IMG/VR virus record: IMGVR_UViG_3300027704_000085
Location: 1-32,949 of that record
Strand: one strand, 5' to 3'
Origin: a virus
DNA: 32,949 bases
A model generated the notes under the pieces. The model was not told the DNA's origin and ran no database searches. It saw only the letters and a program-made list of their open reading frames with translations. This document shows, in pieces, positions 9,601-17,796 of this stretch (the first letter of the stretch is position 1; the number at the start of each line of letters is the position of its first letter). The translations under genes and the position numbers were made by a program.

Positions 9601-12279
9601 TCTTTAGGTTTGGACAGCGGTATTAATTTGTTTTACTACGACGAAATGGAAGGACTCAACTTTCCAGTTGAAGTTAAAGAAGTGTTCCGAAGGCAGTTTA
9701 GTGACGGCTCAGCAGCTGCAGTAGTGCAGTTTAGGGGCAAGAGATACATAGCGTTAAAACTGCAGACAGGTAAGAAAGACAACGCGTATCAACAGGCAAA
9801 ACAAATATTTGCGCTCGGTCATGAGATAGGTCATATCGTGATGTGGGATATGTGGAAGTCTCTTCCAAAGGCCCAGCAAGATAGACTTTGGAAACAGTTC
9901 AGTAAAGAACGGCTGGTTAAAAAAGCAGGTTCTTATACTTACACAGACGACACCGCTGGTTTTGAAGAATGGTTTGCTGACCAAGTAAGCGCATGGGCTA
10001 AAAAACAATCAGAAAAACCTAGTGATTTTTCTGGAGCGTTCTTTAAAAAAGTAGCAAAACAGATTACTCAGATCTTTAACCGTTCACGACAGTTTGTAAG
10101 ACAGCAGCTGGAAGAGGGGCAAAGTGCAGCGAGCCGATCCGCATTACGGGATACAAAAGAACGCGCCACTTTGAATGAAACCTTTGAACAGTTTCTGGAT
10201 GAAGTTGCTGGTAAAAAACCAGATGGGTCAGTTAATTTTGTTCTGGTCGGTGGTCCTGAGTTTGTTAGTCAAACTACAAGGCAGAGCACTCCCCGCAACC
10301 GAAAACAAGCTGTTGCGGAAAATAAAACTAAGGTTCCAGACTACAAAGAGTTTTCTAAAGACCCTATCGCGTTGGCTATTGCTAATCTAATTGATTCAAA
10401 AGCGGTGGCCAAACTTACTGAACTATTTAGCCAAATGTGGGGAAGCGATATTGTCTCCCAGATGTTAAAGGTAACATTGTCTGCCGACCAGTACGCACGT
10501 ACTAGGTTAGGTAAAAACGGCCCTGCGTTTGCCAACCTCTTTTACAAACGTAGCCAAGAAGCAGGGCAGGATGGTGATATGCTAAATAAGCAGAATCACG
10601 CGATGGATAAATGGAACGCTCAGTACGGTGAAATAATTGGAGAGGATGAAGCTCTTTCAGCGAAAGTCCTTGAAGAAATGCAAGCTGGTGTTCCCATACA
10701 AGAATCAGTCGACCCTAAAATGCGCCAAGAACTAGCAAGTTTTTTCGAGCGTTTCCATAAGGATTATCTTCAAAAAAGAATACCTAAAATTGGCTTTATC
10801 CAAAACTATTTTCCAGTTGTCTACAACACGGTTGCGATGGCCGAAAACCCACAGGCAATGCTCGATGAACTAGAAAAGGCAGGTCTAACAAAAGGCGAAG
10901 CAAAAAAAGTGTTTTCAAAAATAATGCAGAACGAAGGTGCGTTTGTAGATCAAATGCCTATACCAGATTCTGAATTAGCAGGTGCTAAGTTCGATGCAAA
11001 GCTACAACGCACATTAAAAAACATGGATAAAAAAGCGATGCAGGAACTGGGGTTTTATAAGACCCCGGCTATTGCAGTGCAGTCGTATTTAAAGCAAGCA
11101 ACTAAACACGCCGAATACAGTGTAGTAGAAGCGAGAGCAGCGGCGTTAATAGAGCAAATGAACCCGCAGCAAAAAACCCAAGCTAGAAAAATAGTAATGA
11201 GTTACATGGGGCAGTTGGGTGCAGACATAAATCCAAAATGGAATAAATTCCAGTCATACATTGCAGCATTACAGTTTGCCACAACATTACTTTTTGCCAC
11301 AGTGGCATCACTTACTGATGCGGGTAATCCAATTATCCGAGCAAAGGATATGGATGGGTTCAAGAGCGCGATGAAAGCGTGGCGTGGTTATATAAGTAAG
11401 CAGTCACGGGAAGAGCAAATTGCATTTGCTGAGCGTATTGGTGCAGCGGGACGCGCAGCAGTGCAAGACGCGTTGATTGCATCTTACAGTTCTGACTTTA
11501 TGGACGCAGGTGCACGTAGGTGGTCGGACAAATACTTTACAGCAATTGGCCTCGAAAGTTGGACCCGTATGACGCGAGTTATTTCAGCGAACATGGCTAG
11601 AGACTTTATTAGAACTCATGGCGCAAAAGCGGCTGCAGGTGATAAACGTAGCTTGCGCTATCTTGACGAACTTGGCCTAACGCCAGAAATGGTCGCTAAA
11701 GGTTTTGATGTTGAAAATGACTCAGTTAACCTAACAACACCTGAAGGTCTTGCTGTGCAAGATGCTATTTTAAGTTTTGTTGATGAGGCTATTATTCGAC
11801 CTAACCCAGCGCACCGACCTGTTTGGGCAAGTGACCCACACTACATGTTGATCTGGCAGTTAAAAAGTTTCTTCTACTCGTTTGGGCAGGTTGTTGTCGG
11901 CGGCGTTGTTCGAGAAGCAAAGGCACGTTGGAAAGAGGGCGATAAGGTGGGCGCTATGATGTCGGCTGGTTTGTTGTTTGGCGCACTTATGCCACTAGCA
12001 GCACTTGCTCTCCAGGTTCGTGAATTAATTAAAGGCGTGCTGGGCAAAAATGTGGGTAACGAAGACGAAGGAATTCTAGCTTACTTGTTCGACTTAATGG
12101 ATCGTTCTGGAATATTAGGCCCATTATCTATTATAAAAGCTATGTTTGACGCTGGAGATTATGGACGTAGTGCAACTGTTTCTTTGCTTGGCCCGACGGC
12201 TGGAACTATTGAAACTTACTTTACCCGAGACACTTATAACTTAGCAAAACGGCTAACTCCCGTTTACTCTCAGTTATAA
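6616..12279 (+). CDS. Giant ejection protein (gp16-like) with embedded HEXXH zinc-peptidase motif
   Basis: This encodes 1887 residues. The N terminus has a short coiled coil (1-50), Gly/Ala-rich hydrophobic stretches at about 156-190 and 274-294, then a long charged, probably disordered region (about 400-930) and a Lys-Pro repeat linker (AKPKVEAGAKPKVQKKAKPK, near 940-960). A compact domain at about 975-1165 carries H1069-E1070-I-G-H1073, followed by FEEWFAD at 1116-1122, where E1118 would be the third zinc ligand: a gluzincin-type peptidase signature. The C-terminal 600 residues resemble the LPD38-type ending of giant phage polyvalent or ejection proteins (HRPVWASDPHYMLIWQLKSF at about 1733) and include a hydrophobic segment at about 1781-1802. 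T7 gp16 instead carries a transglycosylase. The protein probably enters the cell with DNA; the peptidase could clear a path through the envelope or cut virion or host proteins. Activity is inferred. Confidence 0.8.
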   Translation: MASLAELETLSEQLRGQIEEADSGLSDELKGLEDQSASLQIDIDQGTSVTPTGLSPAAAGRAAGWKGLGSSYYTFRAAGNYLIGDKEDAARDLKTAGQLDNQAGRIGQHLVKFEDFVTDVSESYKGIGENKEAVDLLSEFGELTAYTANQAIPSALDSLAWTLGGFVAGGLTTGGAGAAPGAVGGLVAKGQIKRAVTKAVKAYAKGEGTPEGDMVARDAIKKMAAEKARSKFGVAGAKKAGKAGALTSGYIQGTASSFDESMESDIEKKDAAELAFAMGVPFAVMDYLPELAFYKSVKGLIKGSHIKKGSYLRNLTGGVAKAGGVQGLKELGAEAGQEGLMIAQRFIQDPNYDIKSATMRMSQAAFSGFVAGKSLGGTSKLAGNLAGQVRDTAGSVKDILAGRRSEAGTEVSLRESPPVNGPTPLLEGPNDGTRSAGMATMDGENLSALEQAKQRAKQTAQLSPENIAQTPLVDLLAAIPTDEDGKPIAPDVNTDANAAAATQELNRRADEMGPNKYFVLVRQAQKKLAGKPKLEDDGKTEIDREIFNDPLEQASTLPEAGATEQRTPQGELEEQPPGYEARLIGKNKKGTSVVEGDGYKINGNGVKKRMANLQEENPGMQYRIVQLDGLAYIEEVVESSFDVSDIVNDGVKKAVAGVQRKGVDRTLPATDPQGKETTLAPIELTKAGERANNKDKANASSMTYPQLLMSGFLRMNQELADRGFKIDLDNLPDTTVIATANGKSYTWLDLKKVWADRKTTEDGSAFDGEDGRAQRLIKIEEKIKNLQAFIEGLDDPDGVVGLEALQMLSDALGNYETLVAEGDAKADASLETDTTVMGENQSKSDANKNRILDEDGKPIIYSNKRGTKPKVNIPQSIDNRRKDSKDRAEDQKPMAMLRSQKRQEAKSKADQKKAKAARATVNKATKPEPKPQAEKKPLKNPKPKVEAGAKPKVQKKAKPKVEAKTQTGERTSKNGTTAWGSIPDVFQNYIDAITKSLGLDSGINLFYYDEMEGLNFPVEVKEVFRRQFSDGSAAAVVQFRGKRYIALKLQTGKKDNAYQQAKQIFALGHEIGHIVMWDMWKSLPKAQQDRLWKQFSKERLVKKAGSYTYTDDTAGFEEWFADQVSAWAKKQSEKPSDFSGAFFKKVAKQITQIFNRSRQFVRQQLEEGQSAASRSALRDTKERATLNETFEQFLDEVAGKKPDGSVNFVLVGGPEFVSQTTRQSTPRNRKQAVAENKTKVPDYKEFSKDPIALAIANLIDSKAVAKLTELFSQMWGSDIVSQMLKVTLSADQYARTRLGKNGPAFANLFYKRSQEAGQDGDMLNKQNHAMDKWNAQYGEIIGEDEALSAKVLEEMQAGVPIQESVDPKMRQELASFFERFHKDYLQKRIPKIGFIQNYFPVVYNTVAMAENPQAMLDELEKAGLTKGEAKKVFSKIMQNEGAFVDQMPIPDSELAGAKFDAKLQRTLKNMDKKAMQELGFYKTPAIAVQSYLKQATKHAEYSVVEARAAALIEQMNPQQKTQARKIVMSYMGQLGADINPKWNKFQSYIAALQFATTLLFATVASLTDAGNPIIRAKDMDGFKSAMKAWRGYISKQSREEQIAFAERIGAAGRAAVQDALIASYSSDFMDAGARRWSDKYFTAIGLESWTRMTRVISANMARDFIRTHGAKAAAGDKRSLRYLDELGLTPEMVAKGFDVENDSVNLTTPEGLAVQDAILSFVDEAIIRPNPAHRPVWASDPHYMLIWQLKSFFYSFGQVVVGGVVREAKARWKEGDKVGAMMSAGLLFGALMPLAALALQVRELIKGVLGKNVGNEDEGILAYLFDLMDRSGILGPLSIIKAMFDAGDYGRSATVSLLGPTAGTIETYFTRDTYNLAKRLTPVYSQL

Positions 12280-12291
12280 GCACAGCTTATA
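12275..12291. promoter_or_regulatory. Palindrome TATAAGC-ACA-GCTTATA, copy 1 (candidate operator)
   Basis: A perfect 7-bp inverted repeat around a 3-base spacer, starting at the stop codon of the giant ejection gene. It opens the 72-bp gap (12280-12351) before the receptor-binding region. AT-rich sequence with TATAAT at 12290-12295 and TATACT at 12301-12306 follows and could supply a -10 box, but no good -35 box is visible. Three near-identical copies and one weaker one lie in other gaps. Confidence 0.7.
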
Positions 12292-12351
12292 TAATAATGA
12301 TATACTGTTACGGCATGTCAATGCTGAGAATAACCCTTACATGAGGTAAAA

Positions 12352-12726
12352 ATGGCGTTTTACGAAACTATAAACTTAGTTAAAGGCGATACGTTGCCTG
12401 AACTAAATCTAACACTCCGCGATTCTAATACAGCCGCTGCAGGTTATACCCTGGATCTTGATAATTCATTGACGTGGGCTCCAATCGATTTAACTGGTTC
12501 TACAGTTGTCCTCAAGTTTAAAGCACTAGGCTCTAACACTGTCAAAGCGACAGTGTCTATGTCCCAACATTCCCCTTCAACAGATGGCAAAGTCTTTATG
12601 CAATGGCCTGTTGGTGCGCTTGATACAGCGGGAACTTTTACAGGGGAAGTTGAAGTTACTAATAGTTCCGGCGGCATACAAACAGTTTTTGATCAGTTGA
12701 AATTTAAGGTACGTGGCGACTACTAA
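12352..12726 (+). CDS. Baseplate/tail domain protein, BppU N-terminal-like
   Basis: This encodes 124 residues with ribosome site GAGG at 12343-12346. It starts FYETINLVKGDTLPELNLTL and continues with a beta-strand pattern (PIDLTGSTVVLKFKALGS, then GTFTGEVEVTNSSGGIQTVF). The layout is like the N-terminal domain of BppU-type baseplate upper proteins, a beta-sandwich that anchors receptor-binding proteins to the tail. Here it is a stand-alone domain. It is the first gene after the operator-like palindrome and overlaps the next gene by one base (TAATG). Family recall is moderate. Confidence 0.7.
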   Translation: MAFYETINLVKGDTLPELNLTLRDSNTAAAGYTLDLDNSLTWAPIDLTGSTVVLKFKALGSNTVKATVSMSQHSPSTDGKVFMQWPVGALDTAGTFTGEVEVTNSSGGIQTVFDQLKFKVRGDY

Positions 12727-13325
12727 TGGCTATTCATTTACAACAAAATGTAGCAAAAGCTGAGCTTGCTGAACGTATATATAAACGAATGGAAGCAGCA
12801 GGCATTTTCACTGATGCCTCCCCGAAAAACAGAGTGCTGGCGGATATTTTTAATGCCATAGAAACTGTATCGCTCGCTATGAATCGGGGGGTAGCTGATA
12901 GCATTAGTGCAAACGATGCTTCTTCAATAGACCTAAGCAGGCCAGTAGCAGATACGTTTAGCGTTTCTGAGACACTTACCAAAACAGTCGCGCAAATTCT
13001 CAACGACAATGTTTCTCACCAAGAAATTACCACGTTTCTTTTAGCTCAGAACAAATCAGACAGTATAAGTTTGTCAGAAGATCTTGGTTGGTCCGTGCAA
13101 ACCGGGAAAAGCGACACTGTCTCCAACAGCGACACTCTTTCAGTACAGGCTTTTTATTTTAGAACGTTGTCTGACACTGTGAGCGTTGGCGAACAAATCG
13201 GCATGAACACCCCAAATTATTATAACGACAGTCTGAGCGTAACTGACGTCGCAACAATTATTCACCGTCGCGGCGGTTCCGCAATTTTAAACTTCTCTCA
13301 ATTAAACCAGACCACTTTAGGCTAG
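12726..13325 (+). CDS. Tail protein with seven 18-residue D-S-hydrophobic-S repeats
   Basis: This encodes 199 residues. After a helical N terminus (1-50) the protein has seven copies of a pattern (A/S/N)-D-(S/T/N)-hydrophobic-S-x-x-(D/E), with the key Asp at 58, 76, 94, 112, 130, 150 and 168. The spacing is exactly 18 residues except for one of 20. Examples are SDSISLSED, SDTVSNSDT and NDSLSVTDV. This looks like a repeat fold such as a solenoid or an elongated beta-rod, perhaps with metal-binding Asp/Ser turns. It lies between two tail genes and overlaps the upstream one by a base, so a virion role is likely. No family recognised. Confidence 0.7.
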   Translation: MAIHLQQNVAKAELAERIYKRMEAAGIFTDASPKNRVLADIFNAIETVSLAMNRGVADSISANDASSIDLSRPVADTFSVSETLTKTVAQILNDNVSHQEITTFLLAQNKSDSISLSEDLGWSVQTGKSDTVSNSDTLSVQAFYFRTLSDTVSVGEQIGMNTPNYYNDSLSVTDVATIIHRRGGSAILNFSQLNQTTLG

Positions 13326-13335
13326 GAGCAACACT

Positions 13336-13764
13336 ATGCTACATGATTCAATAAAAGTAAAAGGGGCGCTTTCTATCTCGAAGAATGGCGTTGTAGTTCA
13401 AGAAATTAACAACCTTGTTGTTGACGCAGGTAAGGCATTAATTGCTTCGCGTTTACAAGGTGGCGGCAGCGCAGTTACCTACATGGGTGTAGGAACAGGG
13501 GCTACAGCAGCGGCAGCGGCCAATACTGCATTAGTGACTGAACTTGACCGTAATGCATTAACTGTAAGTGGTGGCACATTGGACGGTACGAAAGTTACGT
13601 TTGCTGCTACATGGGCAGCGGGTGATGGCACAGGCGCATTAACAGAAGCTGGTTTATTTACTGCAAATGCCGGTGGAACTATGTTGGCGCGCACAGTATT
13701 TGCAGTAGTCAACAAGGGTGCGTCAGACGTAATTACGATCACCTGGGACATTACTATTCTGTAA
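13336..13764 (+). CDS. Tail-associated beta-rich structural protein
   Basis: This encodes 142 residues with ribosome site TAGGAG at 13324-13329. The sequence runs as beta strands separated by Gly/Ala-rich turns (AVTYMGVGTGATAAAAANTA) and ends with TEAGLFTANAGGTMLARTVF followed by a strand (DVITITWDITIL). I recall similar short proteins in the tail gene clusters of marine phages, but no Pfam name. It lies in a tight run of tail genes (10 bases after the repeat protein, 13 before the next), so a role in the tail or fibre base is inferred. Confidence 0.7.
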   Translation: MLHDSIKVKGALSISKNGVVVQEINNLVVDAGKALIASRLQGGGSAVTYMGVGTGATAAAAANTALVTELDRNALTVSGGTLDGTKVTFAATWAAGDGTGALTEAGLFTANAGGTMLARTVFAVVNKGASDVITITWDITIL

Positions 13765-13777
13765 ATAGGGAATCGAC

Positions 13778-14629
13778 ATGTCAATTAAGTATTCTAACAA
13801 TGCGGCAACTACAGTTGCTACGTCTTTTAGTAACAGTGCAACCGCTCTAGTTGTAGCTGATGCATCCGAGTTCCCTACCCTTACTGGTAGTGACGAGCTG
13901 CGCATCACACTGTCTGATGTGACAAATACTGTATTTGAGATTGTGACTTGTACAGCGATTGCAGGAACTACTTTAACTGTCGTTCGCGCTCAAGAAAACA
14001 CAACAGCAGCAGCATGGGCAATTGGCACTGATGTGTCACTGCGTATTACTGCGGCAGGTTTAGAAGCAAAAGCAGACAAGACCCAGGTTCTTACAAATGT
14101 TCCTGCTGGGGCTTTGTTTACTGACACTAACACTGTTTACAGCTTACCTACTCAGGCCTCTAACGCTAACAAGTTTTTAAAGACCGACGGAAGCAACGAG
14201 AGTTGGGCTGTGGTAGAAGCGCTGCCAAGCCAATCGGGCAATACAGGTAAGTTCTTAACGACTGATGGAAGTGCTGCAACTTGGGCAACACAAGGAGCCA
14301 ACGGCACCGCTGAACGCACAGTGTTTACTGCAACCGCAGGACAAACATCGTTTGCAGTAACTTACACATCGGGTTTTGTAGACGTGTATTTAAACGGTAT
14401 AAAACTGCAGATCGCAATAGATTTTACTGGCACTTCAGGGTCAGCGGTTGTCTTAGCTGTCGGTGCGTTGGTCGGTGATATTGTGGATGTTGTTGCTTAC
14501 GGTACGTTTACTTTAGCGAACCATTACACAAAAACTCAAACAGATAATTTAATTAGATTTGAAATAGATGGGGGAGTCTCTAACTCTACTTATTTAGCAA
14601 CTCAATTAGTAGACGGAGGAACAGCATAA
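13778..14629 (+). CDS. Tail fibre-like protein
   Basis: This encodes 283 residues with ribosome site AGGGAA at 13767-13772. N-terminal 90 residues form a beta-rich domain ending in SLRITAAGLEAKADKTQV. Then come two repeats of the form NKFLKTDGSNESWAVV and GKFLTTDGSAATWATQ, a motif common in shafts of phage fibres. These are followed by a domain (about 180-245) with VFTATAGQTSFAVTYTSGFV and VDVYLNGIKL, also found in tail fibres of marine phages. It ends in a one-base overlap with the next fibre gene. The arrangement suggests an anchor plus short shaft for the distal fibres encoded downstream. Confidence 0.75.
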   Translation: MSIKYSNNAATTVATSFSNSATALVVADASEFPTLTGSDELRITLSDVTNTVFEIVTCTAIAGTTLTVVRAQENTTAAAWAIGTDVSLRITAAGLEAKADKTQVLTNVPAGALFTDTNTVYSLPTQASNANKFLKTDGSNESWAVVEALPSQSGNTGKFLTTDGSAATWATQGANGTAERTVFTATAGQTSFAVTYTSGFVDVYLNGIKLQIAIDFTGTSGSAVVLAVGALVGDIVDVVAYGTFTLANHYTKTQTDNLIRFEIDGGVSNSTYLATQLVDGGTA

Positions 14630-15603
14630 TGGCTAGCATTATTCAAATTCGTAGGGACACCGCTTCAGATTGGACAAGCGCAAATCCTACATTAGCTCAA
14701 GGCGAATTGGCCCTAGAGACAGACACACTAAAATTAAAAGCCGGAGATGGCACAACCGCTTGGACTTCGCTGGCTTACTACACACTAGGCTCAGTAGGAT
14801 TCCTAGCCTCCACAGGTGGGGCACTCACAGGAGCATTAACGACTAACTCTACTATAGACGGTCGTGATGTAGCCGCTGATGGTGTATTGGCGACTAATGC
14901 CATGCCTAAAGCAGGTGGTGCTTTTACAGGAGCCGTAACAACTAACTCTACTATAGATGGAAGAGATGTAGCAGCTGATGGTGTACTAGCAACTAACGCA
15001 TTACCTAAAGCTGGGGGGGCCATGACAGGCCCGATAACGACTAACTCCACTTTCGATGGGGTGGATATTGCTACCCGCGACGGAATCCTTACGTCTACTA
15101 CTGCAACCGCTAACGCTGCTTTACCAAAGGCAGGAGGCGCACTTACAGGCCCGATAACGACTAACTCAACCTTTGATGGAAGGGATGTGGCGGCAGACGG
15201 AGTACTAGCTACTAATGCATTACCAAAGGCTGGCGGTACAGTCACAGGGTTAATCAATCACTCTGACCAGATACTACAGCGTACAGTTTTGAAAGATTAT
15301 GGTGAGACTAAAGTTGCTATGTCGGCTCATGCTGTAGACCTTGAGTTGGGTAACGTATTCACCTACACCCTTTCAGGTGGACAGACAGTAACATTCACTA
15401 ATCCTCCTGCTTCTGGCACTGCTGGCTCATTTACCATGATCGTCACGAATGGTGGTAGTGCTACGCTCACGTGGCCTACATCAGTCGATTGGCCTGCTGC
15501 TACTGCACCAGCACTCACAGCCAGTGGAGTAGACCTTCTATTCTTCACAACCTGTGATGGTGGAACCATTTGGTACGGAACTGCTGTATTGGCTATGGGG
15601 TAG
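14629..15603 (+). CDS. Trimeric tail fibre with Mtd-like N terminus and 33-residue repeats (fibre A)
   Basis: This encodes 324 residues. The N terminus (IIQIRRDTASDWTSANPTLA, then GELALETDTLKLKAGDGTTAW) matches the N-terminal anchor domain seen in major tropism determinant-like and other fibre proteins. Residues 63-200 are four repeats of about 33 residues with LPKAGGALTG and TTNSTFDGRDV, like phage tail-fibre repeats. The C-terminal 120 residues (DQILQRTVLKDYGETKVAMS to the end) form a globular domain nearly the same as the end of the 250-residue fibre at 17797-18549. The next gene, a DUF7483-type protein, begins three bases after the stop. Fibre A is probably the shaft partner of that protein. 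Confidence 0.8.
   Translation: MASIIQIRRDTASDWTSANPTLAQGELALETDTLKLKAGDGTTAWTSLAYYTLGSVGFLASTGGALTGALTTNSTIDGRDVAADGVLATNAMPKAGGAFTGAVTTNSTIDGRDVAADGVLATNALPKAGGAMTGPITTNSTFDGVDIATRDGILTSTTATANAALPKAGGALTGPITTNSTFDGRDVAADGVLATNALPKAGGTVTGLINHSDQILQRTVLKDYGETKVAMSAHAVDLELGNVFTYTLSGGQTVTFTNPPASGTAGSFTMIVTNGGSATLTWPTSVDWPAATAPALTASGVDLLFFTTCDGGTIWYGTAVLAMG
14815..15231 (+). repeat. Four tandem repeats of about 99-120 bp in fibre A
   Basis: Each unit encodes GGAxTGxxTTNSTxDG(R/V)D followed by a linker ending LPKA or MPKA. Units are 33, 33, 40 and 33 residues. Identity in DNA is high enough for copy number to vary by recombination or slippage. A single related unit is present in fibre B at about 18037-18174. 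Confidence 0.85.
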
Positions 15604-15606
15604 AGT

Positions 15607-17538
15607 ATGACTATTGAAAGAAAAGTAGGCATGGGGATTGCTGGTCAATCCAGTGGTGATGGCCCGACTGATGTGGCAGATGTATTTAGTACATTTTTGT
15701 ATACCCCTGCAACAAGTAATTCTAATGTACCAATCGTCAACGGCATTGATCTTGCTGGTGAAGGGGGTATGGTTTGGATCAAACAAAGGGACACCGATCG
15801 GTATCCCGTTATTGTAGATACGGAGCGAGGAGGGAATAAGGTCTTACATCCTCACGAAAATTATGCAGGGTACACGCAAGTTATCGTTCAGAGTTTTAAT
15901 AGTAATGGGTTTACAACAGGCACATCATCATTCGTTAGTGTTGCTGACGAAGATACAGTCGCATGGACATTCCGCAAGAAGGAAAAGTTCTTTGACGTAG
16001 TGACCTATACGGGTAATGGCGCAAATCGGACAATAGCTCATAGTCTAGGTGGCGATGTGGGTATGATGTTTATTAGGCAGACAAACGCCACAAATGATTG
16101 GATTGTATATGTAAAATCGCTAGGTAACGACAAACTTATGTACCTAAATCTTACAAACTCCATAGGTAATGACCCTACTGGTGTGATGTGGAACACAACT
16201 ACGCCAACTAATGACTTATTTTCTATTGGAACACAAGGGGCAGTTAATACTAATGGAGCAACATACGTAGCCTACTTATTCGCTGACAACTCCTCTGAAG
16301 ATGCAGAAGATCAGATGATCAAGTGTGGCAGCTATACGGGCAATGGAACAGTAGGGCGAACTTTAGATTTGGGTTGGGAGCCTCAGTTTATATTATTAAA
16401 ACGAACAGACTCAGCAGACAATTGGTTTATATTCGACACCACAAGGGAGCAAACTACAGGTATATCTGCATACATACGAAATTTAAGACATGAAGAAGGC
16501 AGAGGTTTTTATTATATTCCACCAAATCCAACTGGAATTACGTTTAATGCTGCAAATGGTGGAGCTTTTAATACTAATAATGCTAAGTACATGTACATGG
16601 CAATTCGTGCGCCTATGATGGTCAAGCCAGAAGCGGCTACTGATGTGTTTAGTGTTAAATCTTACACAGGAAATGGCGCTACTCAAACATTAGATGCTGC
16701 ATTCGGGCCTGTTGATATGGCTATAGTAAAAAATAAAGAATCTGGTGTTGGCATGCAACCTGATATAACAACTAGATTAACCCATGCTGAATTATATACT
16801 GATTCCTCTACTGAGGAAGGTTCACGTAATTTTGTAACGTTTGATAGCAATAGTTTAGTACTTCCAGCACAAAATAATTCAAATACTTCTAACATACCTT
16901 TTTCGCTTTTTTCATGGAAACGGGCAAAAGGCTATATGGACTGCGTTGCTTATTCTGGTACTGGTTCTGCTAGGACACAAACACATTCGCTTGGTGTTGT
17001 TCCAGAAATGATTTGGGTAAAGAGTAGGGCTAACTCTAAGAATTGGGCAGTATATCATCCGTCAAGTCATGCCGCTGGAAATACACTTTTTCTTAATTTA
17101 GATAATGGTGGCTCTGGTGTTGGTGGTTTTCAATCAACCGCTGTGAGTGACACCACATTTAATGTAGACACTGCTGAAGAGACAAATAGTAGTGGTTGGA
17201 CTTACGTAGCTTACCTCTTCGCAACACTGGCTGGCATATCTAAGGTCGGCAGCTACACTGGCAACGGCTATAACCAAACTATTAACTGTGGGTTTTCAGC
17301 AGGTGCTAGGTTCATTCTAATCAAGCGTATTGGAGCTACGGGTGATTGGTACTTATGGGATTCTGCTAGAGGAATTGTTGCAGGTAACGACCCACATTTT
17401 AGTTTAAACACTGATGCAGAACAAATAACCTCAAACGATTCAATAGACCCTGCAAACTCAGGATTTATTGTGAATCAAGTATCTGCAACTAACATCAACG
17501 TGTCTAGCGGCACTTACATCTTTTACGCAATCGCATAG
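15607..17538 (+). CDS. DUF7483-type tail/receptor-binding protein, paralogue 1
   Basis: This encodes 643 residues beginning MTIERKVG. After an N-terminal anchor (ADVFSTFLYTP, then NGIDLAGEGGMVWIKQRD) there are about five beta-rich repeats of 90-110 residues. Each opens with a form of SYTGNG or YSGTG and continues (H)(S/N)LG...PxMxxxK.....NW.vy, for example VVTYTGNGANRTIAHSLGG and VGSYTGNGYNQTINCGFSAG. I recall this repeat as DUF7483, common in tail proteins of marine phages and perhaps lectin-like. Two paralogues follow at 18553 and 20457; the scaffold is almost the same while surface segments differ. It follows fibre A after three bases, with the 78-residue gene next. Role as a receptor- or glycan-binding tail protein is inferred. 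Confidence 0.8.
   Translation: MTIERKVGMGIAGQSSGDGPTDVADVFSTFLYTPATSNSNVPIVNGIDLAGEGGMVWIKQRDTDRYPVIVDTERGGNKVLHPHENYAGYTQVIVQSFNSNGFTTGTSSFVSVADEDTVAWTFRKKEKFFDVVTYTGNGANRTIAHSLGGDVGMMFIRQTNATNDWIVYVKSLGNDKLMYLNLTNSIGNDPTGVMWNTTTPTNDLFSIGTQGAVNTNGATYVAYLFADNSSEDAEDQMIKCGSYTGNGTVGRTLDLGWEPQFILLKRTDSADNWFIFDTTREQTTGISAYIRNLRHEEGRGFYYIPPNPTGITFNAANGGAFNTNNAKYMYMAIRAPMMVKPEAATDVFSVKSYTGNGATQTLDAAFGPVDMAIVKNKESGVGMQPDITTRLTHAELYTDSSTEEGSRNFVTFDSNSLVLPAQNNSNTSNIPFSLFSWKRAKGYMDCVAYSGTGSARTQTHSLGVVPEMIWVKSRANSKNWAVYHPSSHAAGNTLFLNLDNGGSGVGGFQSTAVSDTTFNVDTAEETNSSGWTYVAYLFATLAGISKVGSYTGNGYNQTINCGFSAGARFILIKRIGATGDWYLWDSARGIVAGNDPHFSLNTDAEQITSNDSIDPANSGFIVNQVSATNINVSSGTYIFYAIA
16915..16958 (+). repeat. 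44-bp direct repeat shared by DUF7483 paralogues 1 and 3 (copy 1)
   Basis: This stretch is identical to 21735-21778 and encodes WKRAKGYMDCVAYSG. The matching part of paralogue 2 (about 19822-19865) starts the same but differs in the middle. Repeats like this could support recombination between paralogues. Confidence 0.85.
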
Positions 17539-17549
17539 GGAGGAACATC

Positions 17550-17786
17550 ATGAGTAAAGCAAGAGACTTTGTTGAAAACAATAGAGGTGTAACCTCAAAC
17601 ATACAAACACAATTAACAAGCGGTGGTGCTATAGCTAGTAAAGTTATATCCGCCAACACTACAGTTGCTGGAGATTCCCGATTTGAAACGGGTAATGATC
17701 TTGATATAGCAGCAGCAGCAACTTTAGAAGTACCCTTAACTAGCCTAATAGAAGTTAAGTTATTCGGCACAATTAAACAACTTTGA
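17550..17786 (+). CDS. Small tail-fibre-associated protein
   Basis: This encodes 78 residues with a strong ribosome site (GGGAGG at 17538-17543). It begins MSKARDFVENNRGVTSNI, a type of start I recall from short marine phage fibre proteins. A beta-rich segment with a Gly turn follows (GDSRFETGNDLDIAAAATLE). It sits between the first DUF7483 gene and fibre B, 10 bases from the latter. It may be a detached N-terminal anchor of fibre B, which lacks the Mtd-like N terminus of fibre A. Function is not known. Confidence 0.7.
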   Translation: MSKARDFVENNRGVTSNIQTQLTSGGAIASKVISANTTVAGDSRFETGNDLDIAAAATLEVPLTSLIEVKLFGTIKQL

Positions 17787-17796
17787 GGAAAATACA

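Noticed and set aside
4421-12279. Lytic transglycosylase domain in the two large ejection proteins
   Set aside because: I looked for a typical SLT catalytic motif near the N termini and saw none; the only enzyme-like signature is the HEXXH region.
14815-15231. CRISPR array
   Set aside because: The repeats are in-frame protein-coding units without distinct spacers.
14778-15257. Long minus-strand open frame (159 codons) across the fibre repeats
   Set aside because: It is a mirror of the repeat-rich fibre gene, with repetitive Val/Pro/Ala composition and no ribosome site.
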